From Zetaproteobacteria bacterium (GTDB taxonomy: Bacteria; Pseudomonadota; Zetaproteobacteria; Mariprofundales; Mariprofundaceae), in contig PEAA01000012.1 in assembly GCA_002753275.1 (NCBI GenBank), forward strand, positions 1 through 50,766: a stretch of DNA of 50,766 bases. The letters are read 5' to 3'. The notes under the pieces are model-generated. The model was not told the origin of the DNA and made no database searches. It saw only the letters and a list, made by a program, of their open reading frames with translations. This document shows, one piece after another, positions 1-8,754 of the stretch. Made by a program: the position numbers and the translations under genes. Numbering within the stretch: the stretch's first letter is position 1; every line of letters starts with the position of its first letter.

Positions 1-2
1 TC

Positions 3-3000
3 ATTGATCTTTGGACAGGCGCAGCGACTTTCTCTGCTTCTTCCGGTGTTGGCTTCACCTTCGTATCCACAGTATCGCAAGCGTTTCCAGCCGCAAGTGC
101 TGCGACCTACGATCTTGCCGATAACTTGATGAACAGTGCCGAGTCGGTGACGACGACCTTCCGTGTGACCTTGCCAACAGCAGGAGCGCTTGCATCTGCG
201 GATGATTCAGTTGAATTGCTCCTGGGTGGCAGTGCGTTTGCTACACCAATTACAGCGACCTTGAGCAGCACGGACATTATCAATGGTTTTGTCGATATGA
301 CGGTGCTTGCAGCTAATCTTGGCGCTGATGGTTCTAAATCATTGAGCGTTCAGATCACCGATGTTGCGGGCAATGTGGGCACAGCTTCTACAGCGGTGAC
401 CTTCACGCTGGATACCACCGCGCCAACCTTGACGGTGAGCAGTGTTGGGCTCAGCAATGATACGGGCAGCAGCAGTAGTGATTTGATTACCAAAACAGCA
501 TCTCAGACGATCACAGGCACGCTTTCCGGCGCACTTGCAACGGGCGATATTCTTTATGGCTCAGTCGATAACGGTGCGAACTGGATTGACATCACCAATA
601 TGGTGAATGGCACAGCGATCAGCTGGACAGGTGCAACACTGAGTGGTAGCAGCAATATCGTCTTCAAGATTGCTGATGTGGCAGGTAATGGTAGTTCAAC
701 CACGGGTTCTACGGCGTATGTCCTTGATACGACGGCGGTTGCAGCACCGATTAGAATTGCAGCGCCAGACCCTGTGACGGTGATCTTTGACTTCACTGCG
801 GCAGGTCAAGGTGCAGTGACCAGTTCCGATGGAAACTTTACCGCTAACAGCAAGTCTTTTAATGCCTATGTGGATTACAATATTGTCGTTAAGGTGGAAG
901 GTTCCAATACCATTTTGAGTAATGCCGCTAATTTTACGCCATTTACAGGTGCAACAAATCTAGGGCTGAATGATTCGATTCTTGTGATTGATGGAACCAC
1001 CAATACATCAGCGGGATTGATCGCAGCCAATGGTAATGCTGCGGCAGGAGTGGCGGGTGTTGTTACTACTGGTAACTACTACTATGGTAAGACTGGTAGC
1101 TATTATCTTACTGCAAATGCTAATACAAATGCTGGCAAGGCGATTTATCTTGGTATGCAGGGGCTGTTGCAAGAAGCTGTTTCCTCACTAGGGGTGTTGG
1201 CTAATATCCCCATGTCATCAAAGAATTATCTCTCTCTTTGGACTGGACAGGTGGGGATTGCAGCTTGGAGGAGTGCAGTTGACCATCGTTTTGCAACGGC
1301 CTCTCAAGCTTTTACTGGGTTGCCTTCTGCTGTGACTGCATGGGATGTGCTGAACGATCGTTTGATGAATGCTTCTGAAGCGGCTTCAAGTGTGCCTTTC
1401 CGAGTATATTTACCTACGACAGGGTCGCTTGCATCGGCAGGTGATTCCGTCGAGCTGACATTGAATAATTTATCATTTTCTACCCCTAAAACGGTGACAT
1501 TGACGCAGTCGGATATCAATAATGGTTATATTGATTTCACCATTACAGGCAGTGAACTTGGCGCTGATGGTACGAAAACATTGCGTGCGACAATCACCGA
1601 TGTTGCGGGCAATGTGAGTTCTGCAACGGCAGTTACAAACTTCACACTCGATACCACGGTTCCAACGATCGATACGCTCTCGGTTTCTAGCGATGATACT
1701 GTCAATACCAACGATACGATTAGCGCGGTTGGCTTCTCCGGCACCACCACAGGTGTTGAAAATGGTCAAACAATCACGGTGGTGATTGGTGGCGTCTCTG
1801 CTACGGCAACCGTGAGCGCAGGGGCTTTCTCAGGAACGGTAGATTTGACAAATGTTGCCGATTCATCATCGATAGCGGTGACGGCTGATGTGAACGATGC
1901 TGCGGGCAATGCGGCAACGCAGTTTAGTAGCTCGATTGCGAAAGATGTTGTCGCTCCAACGGCAGCCAGTGTGATTTCAGCGGTGGCGCAAACGGCCTAT
2001 ATTAACAGTGCTGAAGTGATTGGTACGGCGGGTGTGACTGGCTTGTTGATTACACCCAATGGTGGAACGATCGACAGCGTAGTGATTGGCGCCCAACCTA
2101 AGACGGGCGGCGGCATTACCTGGGGCATGACGCCAACATCGTACAATGCACAGACAGGTGTTTGGAGCTTTGACTCTACCCCTTATGTGGATGGACCGTT
2201 GGCGGTTGAGGTGACCACCAGTGATGCAGCAGGCAATACCTTTACCAATACCGTTTATCTGACGCTGGATACGGCTGCGCCAGTGGCTCCAACCATTACC
2301 AATGTGACAGGTGCAACCAATGCGACTTCGGCAGAAGCGCAAGCGGGTGCGGTCACGGTAACGGCGGAGTTGAACGCAACGGTGACGGTGATTTTTACTG
2401 GTGCCAACAGTGCAACCGTGACCAAAACGGTCACGGCAACAGGTGGGCCAGATGCGGTGGCGTTGACAGCGCAAGATCTGCTTACGCTGGGTGATGGCGC
2501 CATTACGGTGGATGCAACTGCGGTGGATGCGGCAGGAAATACCTCGCCAAGTGCAACGCAAGGTGCGTTTACCCTTGATACGGTCATTCCAAATACGCCG
2601 GTGTTGGGCGTGGTTACCGGCGCAGATTATGCGACCGCGATTGAGGCACAAGATGGCGCGATTACGGTGACGGGCGATGCGGGAACCACTCTCACCGTGA
2701 CCTTTACGGGTACGAATGGCACCGTCACGAAGACTGTTACGGCAACGGGTGCAGCGCAGACGATTGCACTCACCAGTGCCAATCTGACAACGCTTGGTGA
2801 TGGTACGATTAGCGTTGATGCAACAGCTGTTGATGCGGCAGGCAACAGCTCATTGGCAGCCACACAAACATCGTTTGTATTGGATACAGGTGTGCCCAAT
2901 GCACCTGCCTTGGCGATTGTTGCTGGGGCCAATTATGCCACAGCGGCAGAAGCGACCACGAGCGGTGCTGTGACCGTGACGGCAGAGAATGGCACAACCA

Positions 3001-6000
3001 TTACGGTGACCTTCACCAATGGTGCCAACAGTGTGAGCAAAACAGTCACAGCGGATGGTACGGCGCAAGCGGTGACATTGACTGCGGGTGATTTGACCAC
3101 TTTGGGTGATGGCAGTATTGCCGTTTCGTCAACTACGGTTGACCTCGCTGGCAATGTTTCGGCTGCGGCAACACCGGTGAGTTTCATCCTTGATACGGTG
3201 AACCCAGGTTCTGCAACCGTGCTTGCAGGCGGCGATATCTATGTCAATGCATTGGAAGCAACGACCACGGCAGCCTTGACCATTACTGCGGCGGCTGTTG
3301 GTGAAAGCGTTAGCTCTGTGACGGTTTCAGGTGGTGGTGTTGGCCCTGTGAATGCGACGCTGAATGGTGGCACGGGCAAGTATGAATTTGATGCGACCCT
3401 GTTTACCGATGGTGATTTGACGGTGACGATCAATACCGTTGATTTGGCAGGTAATACCAACAGCAACACGGCAACGGTTACGCTGGATACAGCGGTTGCA
3501 GGCTCGCCTACGGTGAGTGTGGGTGCAGATCTTTATGTCAATGCAGCCGAAGCAACTTCAACGACTGCCGTGAGCATTACACCGCAGGGAACCGATACGG
3601 TGACCAGTGTCACGGTGCTTGATAGTGCGTTTAACTCTGCGATTGCGACTTTGAATAGCTTGACCGGCAATTATGAGTTTGATGCGACAGGTTTGGTTGA
3701 TGGCGCCTTGCGATTGGTGATTGGCACGCAGGATGTTGCTGGCAATACCGGCAATAGCGTGGTTCAAGTGACGCTGGATACAACGGCATCAACGCTGACC
3801 GTGGGTAGTGTTGGGCTTAGCAATGATACGGGCAGCAGCAGTAGCGATTGGATTACGAAGACTGCATCTCAGACGATCACAGGCACACTTTCCGGTGCAC
3901 TTGCAACGGGCGATATTCTTTATGGCTCAGTCGATAACGGTGCGAACTGGACCGATATCACCAATATGGTGAATGGCACAGCGATCAGCTGGACGGGCGC
4001 AACACTGAGCGGCAGCAGCAATATCGTCTTTAAGATCACCGATGTTGCGGGCAATGATAGTTCGAGCACAGGATCTACGGCGTATGTGCTGGATACAGCA
4101 GTAGCGACGATTAGCAGTGTTAGCGTTGCGGCGGGAACATACAAAGTGGGTGATACGATTGCGGTGACGATCACGGCGGGTGGCAATGAGACGGGCTTGA
4201 CGCTCTCAACAGCGACTTTCAACGGTCAAACCTTGTCGGGTATCACTGATAACAACGATGGCACCTACTCGGCGACCTATACCGTGGTTGCCGGTGACAG
4301 CAATATTGCAGACTTGGGCAGTGTCGTGACCGATCTGGTCTTTACCGATGTGGCTGGCAATGTGGGCTCATCAACGACCAGTACGACGCTTTCCGGTACT
4401 TCGATTGATGCCAATGGCCCTGCGATCTCCACCGTAGCGATTACCAGCGCAACAGGTGCGCAAAACAGCACCTTGAATGCGGGTGATACGGTGACAGCGA
4501 CCGTGACCTTTGATGATACGGTGACGGTCAACACCACAGGTGGATCTCCTACCTTGGCATTGAATATTGGAGGCACAACGGTGAGTGCCACTTATGTAAG
4601 TGGTAGTGGCACCAGTAGCCTCACCTTTAGCTACACCATTTTGGCGGCACAAACCGATGCCAACGGCATCAGTGTTGATGCCAATAGCTTGGCGTTAAAT
4701 AGTGCCACCATTACCGATGCTGCGGGCAATAATGCGACGATTACCCATGCGTTGGTCGCGGACAATGGTAGTTACATGGTTGATACGACGGCACCCACCA
4801 TCGCATCAGTGGCTGTTGCAGCAGGCAGCTACAAAGTGGGTGATGCGATTGCGGTGACGATCACGGCGGGTGGCAATGAGACAGGGCTTACGCTCTCGAC
4901 AGCCACATTCAATGGTCAGACTTTGAGCAGCATCACCGATAACAATGATGGCACCTATTCCGCAACCTATACCGTGGTTGAAGGGGATGCCGATATTGCC
5001 AGTGCGGGCAGTGTGATCACCAATTTGGTCTTCACGGATGCAGCCGGCAATGCAAGCAGCGCGACCACCAGTGCGTCCCTGCTTTCAGGCTCGTCGATCG
5101 ATGCCAATAGCCCAACGATTGCGACGCTGGTGGTCTCAACGGATGATGTGGTGAATACGACTGATACCATTACGGCGGTTGCCTTTGCGGGTACCACGAC
5201 AGGTATTGAAGATGGTCAAACGATCACCGTGGTCATTGGCGGCGTGCAGGCGCAGGTACTGGTGAGCGGCAATGCCTTCTCGGGCACGGTCAACTTGACA
5301 GGCGTTGTGGACTCCACATCACTGGCAGTGACGGGAGATGTGACCGATGCGGCTGGCAATAGCGCAACGCAATTCACCAACAACATTGTTCTGGATACGG
5401 TGGCGCCAACAGTCAGCAGTGTCAGCATTGCTGCAGGCAGCTACAAAGTGGGTGATGCGATTACGGTGACGATCACGGCAGGTGGCAATGAGACAGGGCT
5501 CACGCTCTCGACAGCCACATTCAATGGTCAGACTTTGAGCAGCATCACCGATAATAATGATGGTACCTATTCAGCCACTTATACCGTGGTTGAGGGGGAT
5601 AGCGATATTGCCAGTGCAGGCAGCATCGTGACCAACCTGATCTTCACCGATGCGGCGGGTAATGCGAGCACGGCAACCACCAGCGCGAATCTGCTGGCCG
5701 GTTCATCCATTGATGCCAATAGCCCAACGATTGCAACACTGGTCGTGTCAAGTGACGATGTGATCAATGCGAGCGATACCATTACGGCAGTTGCCTTCTC
5801 GGGGACCACTACAGGTATTGAAAATGGTCAAACGATCACCGTGGTTATTGGCGGCGTGCAGGCGCAGGTACAGGTGAGCGGAAATGCCTTCTCAGGCAGT
5901 GTCAACTTGACAGGCGTTGCGGACTCCATATCACTGGCCGTGACGGGTGATGTGAGTGATGCGGCTGGCAATAGCGCAACGCAATTCACCAACAACATCG

Positions 6001-8618
6001 TGTTTGATACGGTGGCGCCAACTGCAGCTTCAGTGGTTTCAGCTTCGGCTCAGACCGCATACATCAACATCACAGAAGTGACGGCAACATCTGGAACCAC
6101 TGGCTTGTTGATTACGGCCAATGGCACCGGTGGTGAAACGATTCAATCGGTTCAGGTCGGTGGCCAGCCGAAGGCTGGTGGCGCGACATGGGCTCCTGTG
6201 GCAGGTGTCAATGCAGGGTCTGGTATCTGGACCTTTGATGCTTCGCTCTATGTGGATGGGCCTATTTCGGTGGATGTCACTTCAACGGATGCGGCGGGTA
6301 ACACCTTGGTGAATACGGTTTACCTCACCCTTGATACGGTCAAACCGATTGCACCGACCGTCTCTGTGCTTGCCGCTTCGGCCAATTCGGCAGCAGCGCA
6401 AGGGGGAGCTGTGACGGTGACAGGCGAGGTTGGCTCAACCATGACCATCACCTTTACGGGTAATAGTACGGTGACCAAGACCGTTACGGCAACGGGTGGC
6501 CCTGATTTGATCACCTTGACTGCGAATGATCTGACCAGGCTGGGTGTGACCACGATCACCGTGGATGCTTATACGGTGGATCTTGCAGGTAACCAGTCAC
6601 TGGCTGCTACGCAGGGTTCATTTGCCCTTGATAATGTTGCGCCAACAGCGCCCGTGATGGCGGTGGTTGCCGGAGCTGATCAGGCAACGGCGGCCGAAGC
6701 CATTGCCGGTGCAGTTGAATTAACTACGGAAGCGAATGCAACGGTGGTCGCAACCTTTACAGGTGTGAATGGCAATGTGACCAAAACTTATACGGCAACA
6801 GGTACCGATGCGATTTCTCTCTCATCCGCAGATCTGGCGGTGCTTGGCAATGGTTCGATTTCGGTCAACGCCACCAGTACCGATGTGGCAGGCAATACCT
6901 CAACGGTCAGCAATACGGTGTCGTTCGTCCTTGATACCGTCGCGCCAACAGCACCAACGCTGGCGATCGTTTCGGGTGCCAACTATGCCACCAGTGCGGA
7001 AGCACAAGCGGGAGCGATTACAGTCACGGCAGTTGCGGGCTCAACGGTCAATCTTACCTTTAGCAATGGCTCCAATGTGGTGACATTGACCCATACGGCA
7101 ACAGGGGGGGCAGATACGATCACTCTCTCAAGCGGCAATTTGGCGACCTTGACCGATGGCACGATTTTGGTGCAGGCAACCGTGAGCGATGCAGCGGGCA
7201 ATATTTCTGCAGGTGCAACACCGGTGAGCTTCGTGCTTGATACGGTTGTGCCGGGTAGTGGCACAGCCTTGGCAGGTATTGATGCATATCTTAACAAGGT
7301 TGAAGCGACGGTGGCGGCTGCGCTTACGGTGACTTCGGGAACAGCAGGCGAGAGCGTGACGGGTGTGACCGTAACGGGAACACTCAACGCGGGTGGCTCT
7401 TCAACCGTTACTGCGACATTGAATGGCATTACCGGCAAGTATGAGTTTGATGCAACCCCGTTTGCTGATGGGGCTTTGACGGTGGCCGTGGCAACCATTG
7501 ACCTTGCCGGCAATACAGGATCGAACGATGTGACTATTACGCTCGATACAACGAAGCCTGGCAATGCGACGGCACTTGTGGGCGCGGATGCGTATGTCAA
7601 TGCTGTTGAGGCAACCACCACAACAGCGCTGACGCTGACCCCTGAAGTTGGCTCAACCGTGACGGGAGTGACCATCTTTGATGCCAACTTCCTATCTGTT
7701 TCGGCAGCACTGGTTGGGGGAACCTGGCAATTCGATGCGACAGGGCTGGCTGATGGTGCTTTAACCTTGGTCATTGCCACGGTCGATACAGCGGGCAATG
7801 CGGGAAGTAATCCTGTGAGCTTAACACTGGATACATTGGCGCCGACAGCGACTGGCACCACTGAAACGCTTGCGGTAGGGGCTTTGACCAATGTGCAGTC
7901 AACGGAAGTGGGCGTTGCATATCTGGTGGATAGAACGATCACAGTGACTTCGCTGGCGGATATTACGGGTGCGGCTGATTCGGCTTGGAACACGGTGGAT
8001 ATCACCGCAGCAAATACGCCAACAGCACTCGATACGACAGGGCTTGCGAGCGGGAATTATGTGGTTTACACCACCGATGCGGCGGGCAATTTAAGCATGG
8101 GTACAGATCAAACGGTGACGATTGCTCCACCTGTTCAAGCTACGGTTCTATTTGATTTGACTACGGGTATTGATACTTTGAATGGTGTGGCTGTCACAGG
8201 AGCGGGGGCATTTAATACCAATACCGATTATACGATTACCATTAAGGTGAATAGTACAAACGCAACCCTGAGTATGGCGAACATCACGGCGTGGACGGGT
8301 GGCGCCAATCTGGGGGCGGGGGATACGATTTCTTTTGTGGGTACGAATGGTACGACGGCGGACATTAAATACGCTGGCGGTCCCCCTACAAGTATGTACA
8401 GATTTCAGGGAGCGGGCAGTTTGGCGCTTGCGGGTAGTGCGGTAATCTCTGGTACCGGGGCTTTCTTCTATATGGTGTCCTTGCAAGCATCTTCCGGGGC
8501 GATGAAGCGCTTTTACGGCTCATTATCGTCGTCTACTGCAGGTTTATGGACGGGGGCGGCGTTGTTCGCGCAGCGCCCGGGGGGGAGCGGCACGGGACTG
8601 TTACTCGTGACGGTTTAA
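3..8618 (+). CDS. Giant Ig-like repeat surface protein/adhesin, 5'-partial
   Basis: The frame is open from nucleotide 3, so the gene starts upstream of the window; 2871 residues are visible. It is a chain of about two dozen Ig-like domains of 90-105 residues. Each ends in a D-(A/V)-A-G-N turn followed by a strand and a linker of the type LDTxxP, as in the Big/cadherin-like repeats of type-I-secreted adhesins. The composition is very rich in Thr, Ser, Ala, Val and Gly, with almost no Cys. A second module type recurs three times: its end at 3-140, whole at about 755-1365, and as the C-terminus at about 8130-8618. It carries an LWTG motif. No RTX nonapeptides or membrane anchor are seen at the C-terminus. 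Role in adhesion or biofilm is inferred from architecture. Secretion is probably type I, but no transporter lies in the window. Confidence 0.85.
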   Translation: MDLWTGAATFSASSGVGFTFVSTVSQAFPAASAATYDLADNLMNSAESVTTTFRVTLPTAGALASADDSVELLLGGSAFATPITATLSSTDIINGFVDMTVLAANLGADGSKSLSVQITDVAGNVGTASTAVTFTLDTTAPTLTVSSVGLSNDTGSSSSDLITKTASQTITGTLSGALATGDILYGSVDNGANWIDITNMVNGTAISWTGATLSGSSNIVFKIADVAGNGSSTTGSTAYVLDTTAVAAPIRIAAPDPVTVIFDFTAAGQGAVTSSDGNFTANSKSFNAYVDYNIVVKVEGSNTILSNAANFTPFTGATNLGLNDSILVIDGTTNTSAGLIAANGNAAAGVAGVVTTGNYYYGKTGSYYLTANANTNAGKAIYLGMQGLLQEAVSSLGVLANIPMSSKNYLSLWTGQVGIAAWRSAVDHRFATASQAFTGLPSAVTAWDVLNDRLMNASEAASSVPFRVYLPTTGSLASAGDSVELTLNNLSFSTPKTVTLTQSDINNGYIDFTITGSELGADGTKTLRATITDVAGNVSSATAVTNFTLDTTVPTIDTLSVSSDDTVNTNDTISAVGFSGTTTGVENGQTITVVIGGVSATATVSAGAFSGTVDLTNVADSSSIAVTADVNDAAGNAATQFSSSIAKDVVAPTAASVISAVAQTAYINSAEVIGTAGVTGLLITPNGGTIDSVVIGAQPKTGGGITWGMTPTSYNAQTGVWSFDSTPYVDGPLAVEVTTSDAAGNTFTNTVYLTLDTAAPVAPTITNVTGATNATSAEAQAGAVTVTAELNATVTVIFTGANSATVTKTVTATGGPDAVALTAQDLLTLGDGAITVDATAVDAAGNTSPSATQGAFTLDTVIPNTPVLGVVTGADYATAIEAQDGAITVTGDAGTTLTVTFTGTNGTVTKTVTATGAAQTIALTSANLTTLGDGTISVDATAVDAAGNSSLAATQTSFVLDTGVPNAPALAIVAGANYATAAEATTSGAVTVTAENGTTITVTFTNGANSVSKTVTADGTAQAVTLTAGDLTTLGDGSIAVSSTTVDLAGNVSAAATPVSFILDTVNPGSATVLAGGDIYVNALEATTTAALTITAAAVGESVSSVTVSGGGVGPVNATLNGGTGKYEFDATLFTDGDLTVTINTVDLAGNTNSNTATVTLDTAVAGSPTVSVGADLYVNAAEATSTTAVSITPQGTDTVTSVTVLDSAFNSAIATLNSLTGNYEFDATGLVDGALRLVIGTQDVAGNTGNSVVQVTLDTTASTLTVGSVGLSNDTGSSSSDWITKTASQTITGTLSGALATGDILYGSVDNGANWTDITNMVNGTAISWTGATLSGSSNIVFKITDVAGNDSSSTGSTAYVLDTAVATISSVSVAAGTYKVGDTIAVTITAGGNETGLTLSTATFNGQTLSGITDNNDGTYSATYTVVAGDSNIADLGSVVTDLVFTDVAGNVGSSTTSTTLSGTSIDANGPAISTVAITSATGAQNSTLNAGDTVTATVTFDDTVTVNTTGGSPTLALNIGGTTVSATYVSGSGTSSLTFSYTILAAQTDANGISVDANSLALNSATITDAAGNNATITHALVADNGSYMVDTTAPTIASVAVAAGSYKVGDAIAVTITAGGNETGLTLSTATFNGQTLSSITDNNDGTYSATYTVVEGDADIASAGSVITNLVFTDAAGNASSATTSASLLSGSSIDANSPTIATLVVSTDDVVNTTDTITAVAFAGTTTGIEDGQTITVVIGGVQAQVLVSGNAFSGTVNLTGVVDSTSLAVTGDVTDAAGNSATQFTNNIVLDTVAPTVSSVSIAAGSYKVGDAITVTITAGGNETGLTLSTATFNGQTLSSITDNNDGTYSATYTVVEGDSDIASAGSIVTNLIFTDAAGNASTATTSANLLAGSSIDANSPTIATLVVSSDDVINASDTITAVAFSGTTTGIENGQTITVVIGGVQAQVQVSGNAFSGSVNLTGVADSISLAVTGDVSDAAGNSATQFTNNIVFDTVAPTAASVVSASAQTAYINITEVTATSGTTGLLITANGTGGETIQSVQVGGQPKAGGATWAPVAGVNAGSGIWTFDASLYVDGPISVDVTSTDAAGNTLVNTVYLTLDTVKPIAPTVSVLAASANSAAAQGGAVTVTGEVGSTMTITFTGNSTVTKTVTATGGPDLITLTANDLTRLGVTTITVDAYTVDLAGNQSLAATQGSFALDNVAPTAPVMAVVAGADQATAAEAIAGAVELTTEANATVVATFTGVNGNVTKTYTATGTDAISLSSADLAVLGNGSISVNATSTDVAGNTSTVSNTVSFVLDTVAPTAPTLAIVSGANYATSAEAQAGAITVTAVAGSTVNLTFSNGSNVVTLTHTATGGADTITLSSGNLATLTDGTILVQATVSDAAGNISAGATPVSFVLDTVVPGSGTALAGIDAYLNKVEATVAAALTVTSGTAGESVTGVTVTGTLNAGGSSTVTATLNGITGKYEFDATPFADGALTVAVATIDLAGNTGSNDVTITLDTTKPGNATALVGADAYVNAVEATTTTALTLTPEVGSTVTGVTIFDANFLSVSAALVGGTWQFDATGLADGALTLVIATVDTAGNAGSNPVSLTLDTLAPTATGTTETLAVGALTNVQSTEVGVAYLVDRTITVTSLADITGAADSAWNTVDITAANTPTALDTTGLASGNYVVYTTDAAGNLSMGTDQTVTIAPPVQATVLFDLTTGIDTLNGVAVTGAGAFNTNTDYTITIKVNSTNATLSMANITAWTGGANLGAGDTISFVGTNGTTADIKYAGGPPTSMYRFQGAGSLALAGSAVISGTGAFFYMVSLQASSGAMKRFYGSLSSSTAGLWTGAALFAQRPGGSGTGLLLVTV
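441..720 (+). repeat. Long-range duplicated Ig segment, copy 1
   Basis: This segment is nearly identical to 3807-4086, displaced by exactly 3366 bp (1122 codons), so the frame is preserved. Differences are scattered single bases. It encodes a domain beginning SVGLSNDTGSSSSD. Confidence 0.85.
3807..4086 (+). repeat. Long-range duplicated Ig segment, copy 2
   Basis: Partner of 441-720. The high DNA identity over roughly 280 bp suggests recent duplication or gene conversion within the giant gene. Confidence 0.85.
4782..6005 (+). repeat. Two tandem 612-bp (204-residue) two-Ig units
   Basis: The aspartate codon of the inter-domain linker falls at 4782, 5394 and 6006, which gives two consecutive units of exactly 612 bp. 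Each holds one domain with the motif YKVGDAI and one with TDD/SDDV..TITAVAF. DNA identity between units is high throughout. A related first domain also occurs at about 4105-4430, and a related second domain at about 1660-1940. Confidence 0.85.
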
Positions 8619-8627
8619 ACCATGCTT

Positions 8628-8653
8628 CGTACCCACGCCCTGGCGTGGGTACG
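8628..8653 (+). terminator. Perfect 12-bp inverted repeat after the adhesin gene
   Basis: The arms cgtacccacgcc and ggcgtgggtacg pair perfectly around a two-base centre, starting nine bases after the adhesin stop codon. There is no following T-run, so it may be a weak or factor-assisted terminator, or an mRNA 3'-end stabiliser. Confidence 0.45.
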
Positions 8654-8662
8654 AGGAAATAT

Positions 8663-8743
8663 CCGTCATGCTGAACTTGATTCAGCATCCAGAAGCCGTG
8701 TTGCAGAGCCTCTCTGGATTGCGGGTCAAGCCCGCAATGACGG
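8663..8743 (+). repeat. Dispersed palindromic repeat, copy 1
   Basis: An 81-bp element bounded by ccgtcat and atgacgg. Its left hairpin is built on tgctgaa/ttcagca, and its right hairpin on ttgcggg/cccgcaa. It lies between the convergent adhesin and TPR-sulfotransferase genes. Confidence 0.9.
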
Positions 8744-8754
8744 AAGTGGTGGCG

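Noticed and set aside
1-8618. Many long open frames on the opposite strand of the giant gene (one of about 340 codons at 6983-8005)
   Set aside because: They mirror the repetitive, Ala/Thr/Val-rich codon pattern of the sense frame, have no start signals, and give low-complexity sequence without domains.
8130-8618. Diversity-generating retroelement target at the C-terminus of the giant protein
   Set aside because: The variable-looking last module suggested this, but there is no reverse transcriptase, template repeat or C-type-lectin signature in the window.
3-8618. CRISPR-like regular repeats in the giant gene
   Set aside because: The repeat unit is protein-coding, hundreds of bases long and diverged; there are no short identical repeats with unique spacers.
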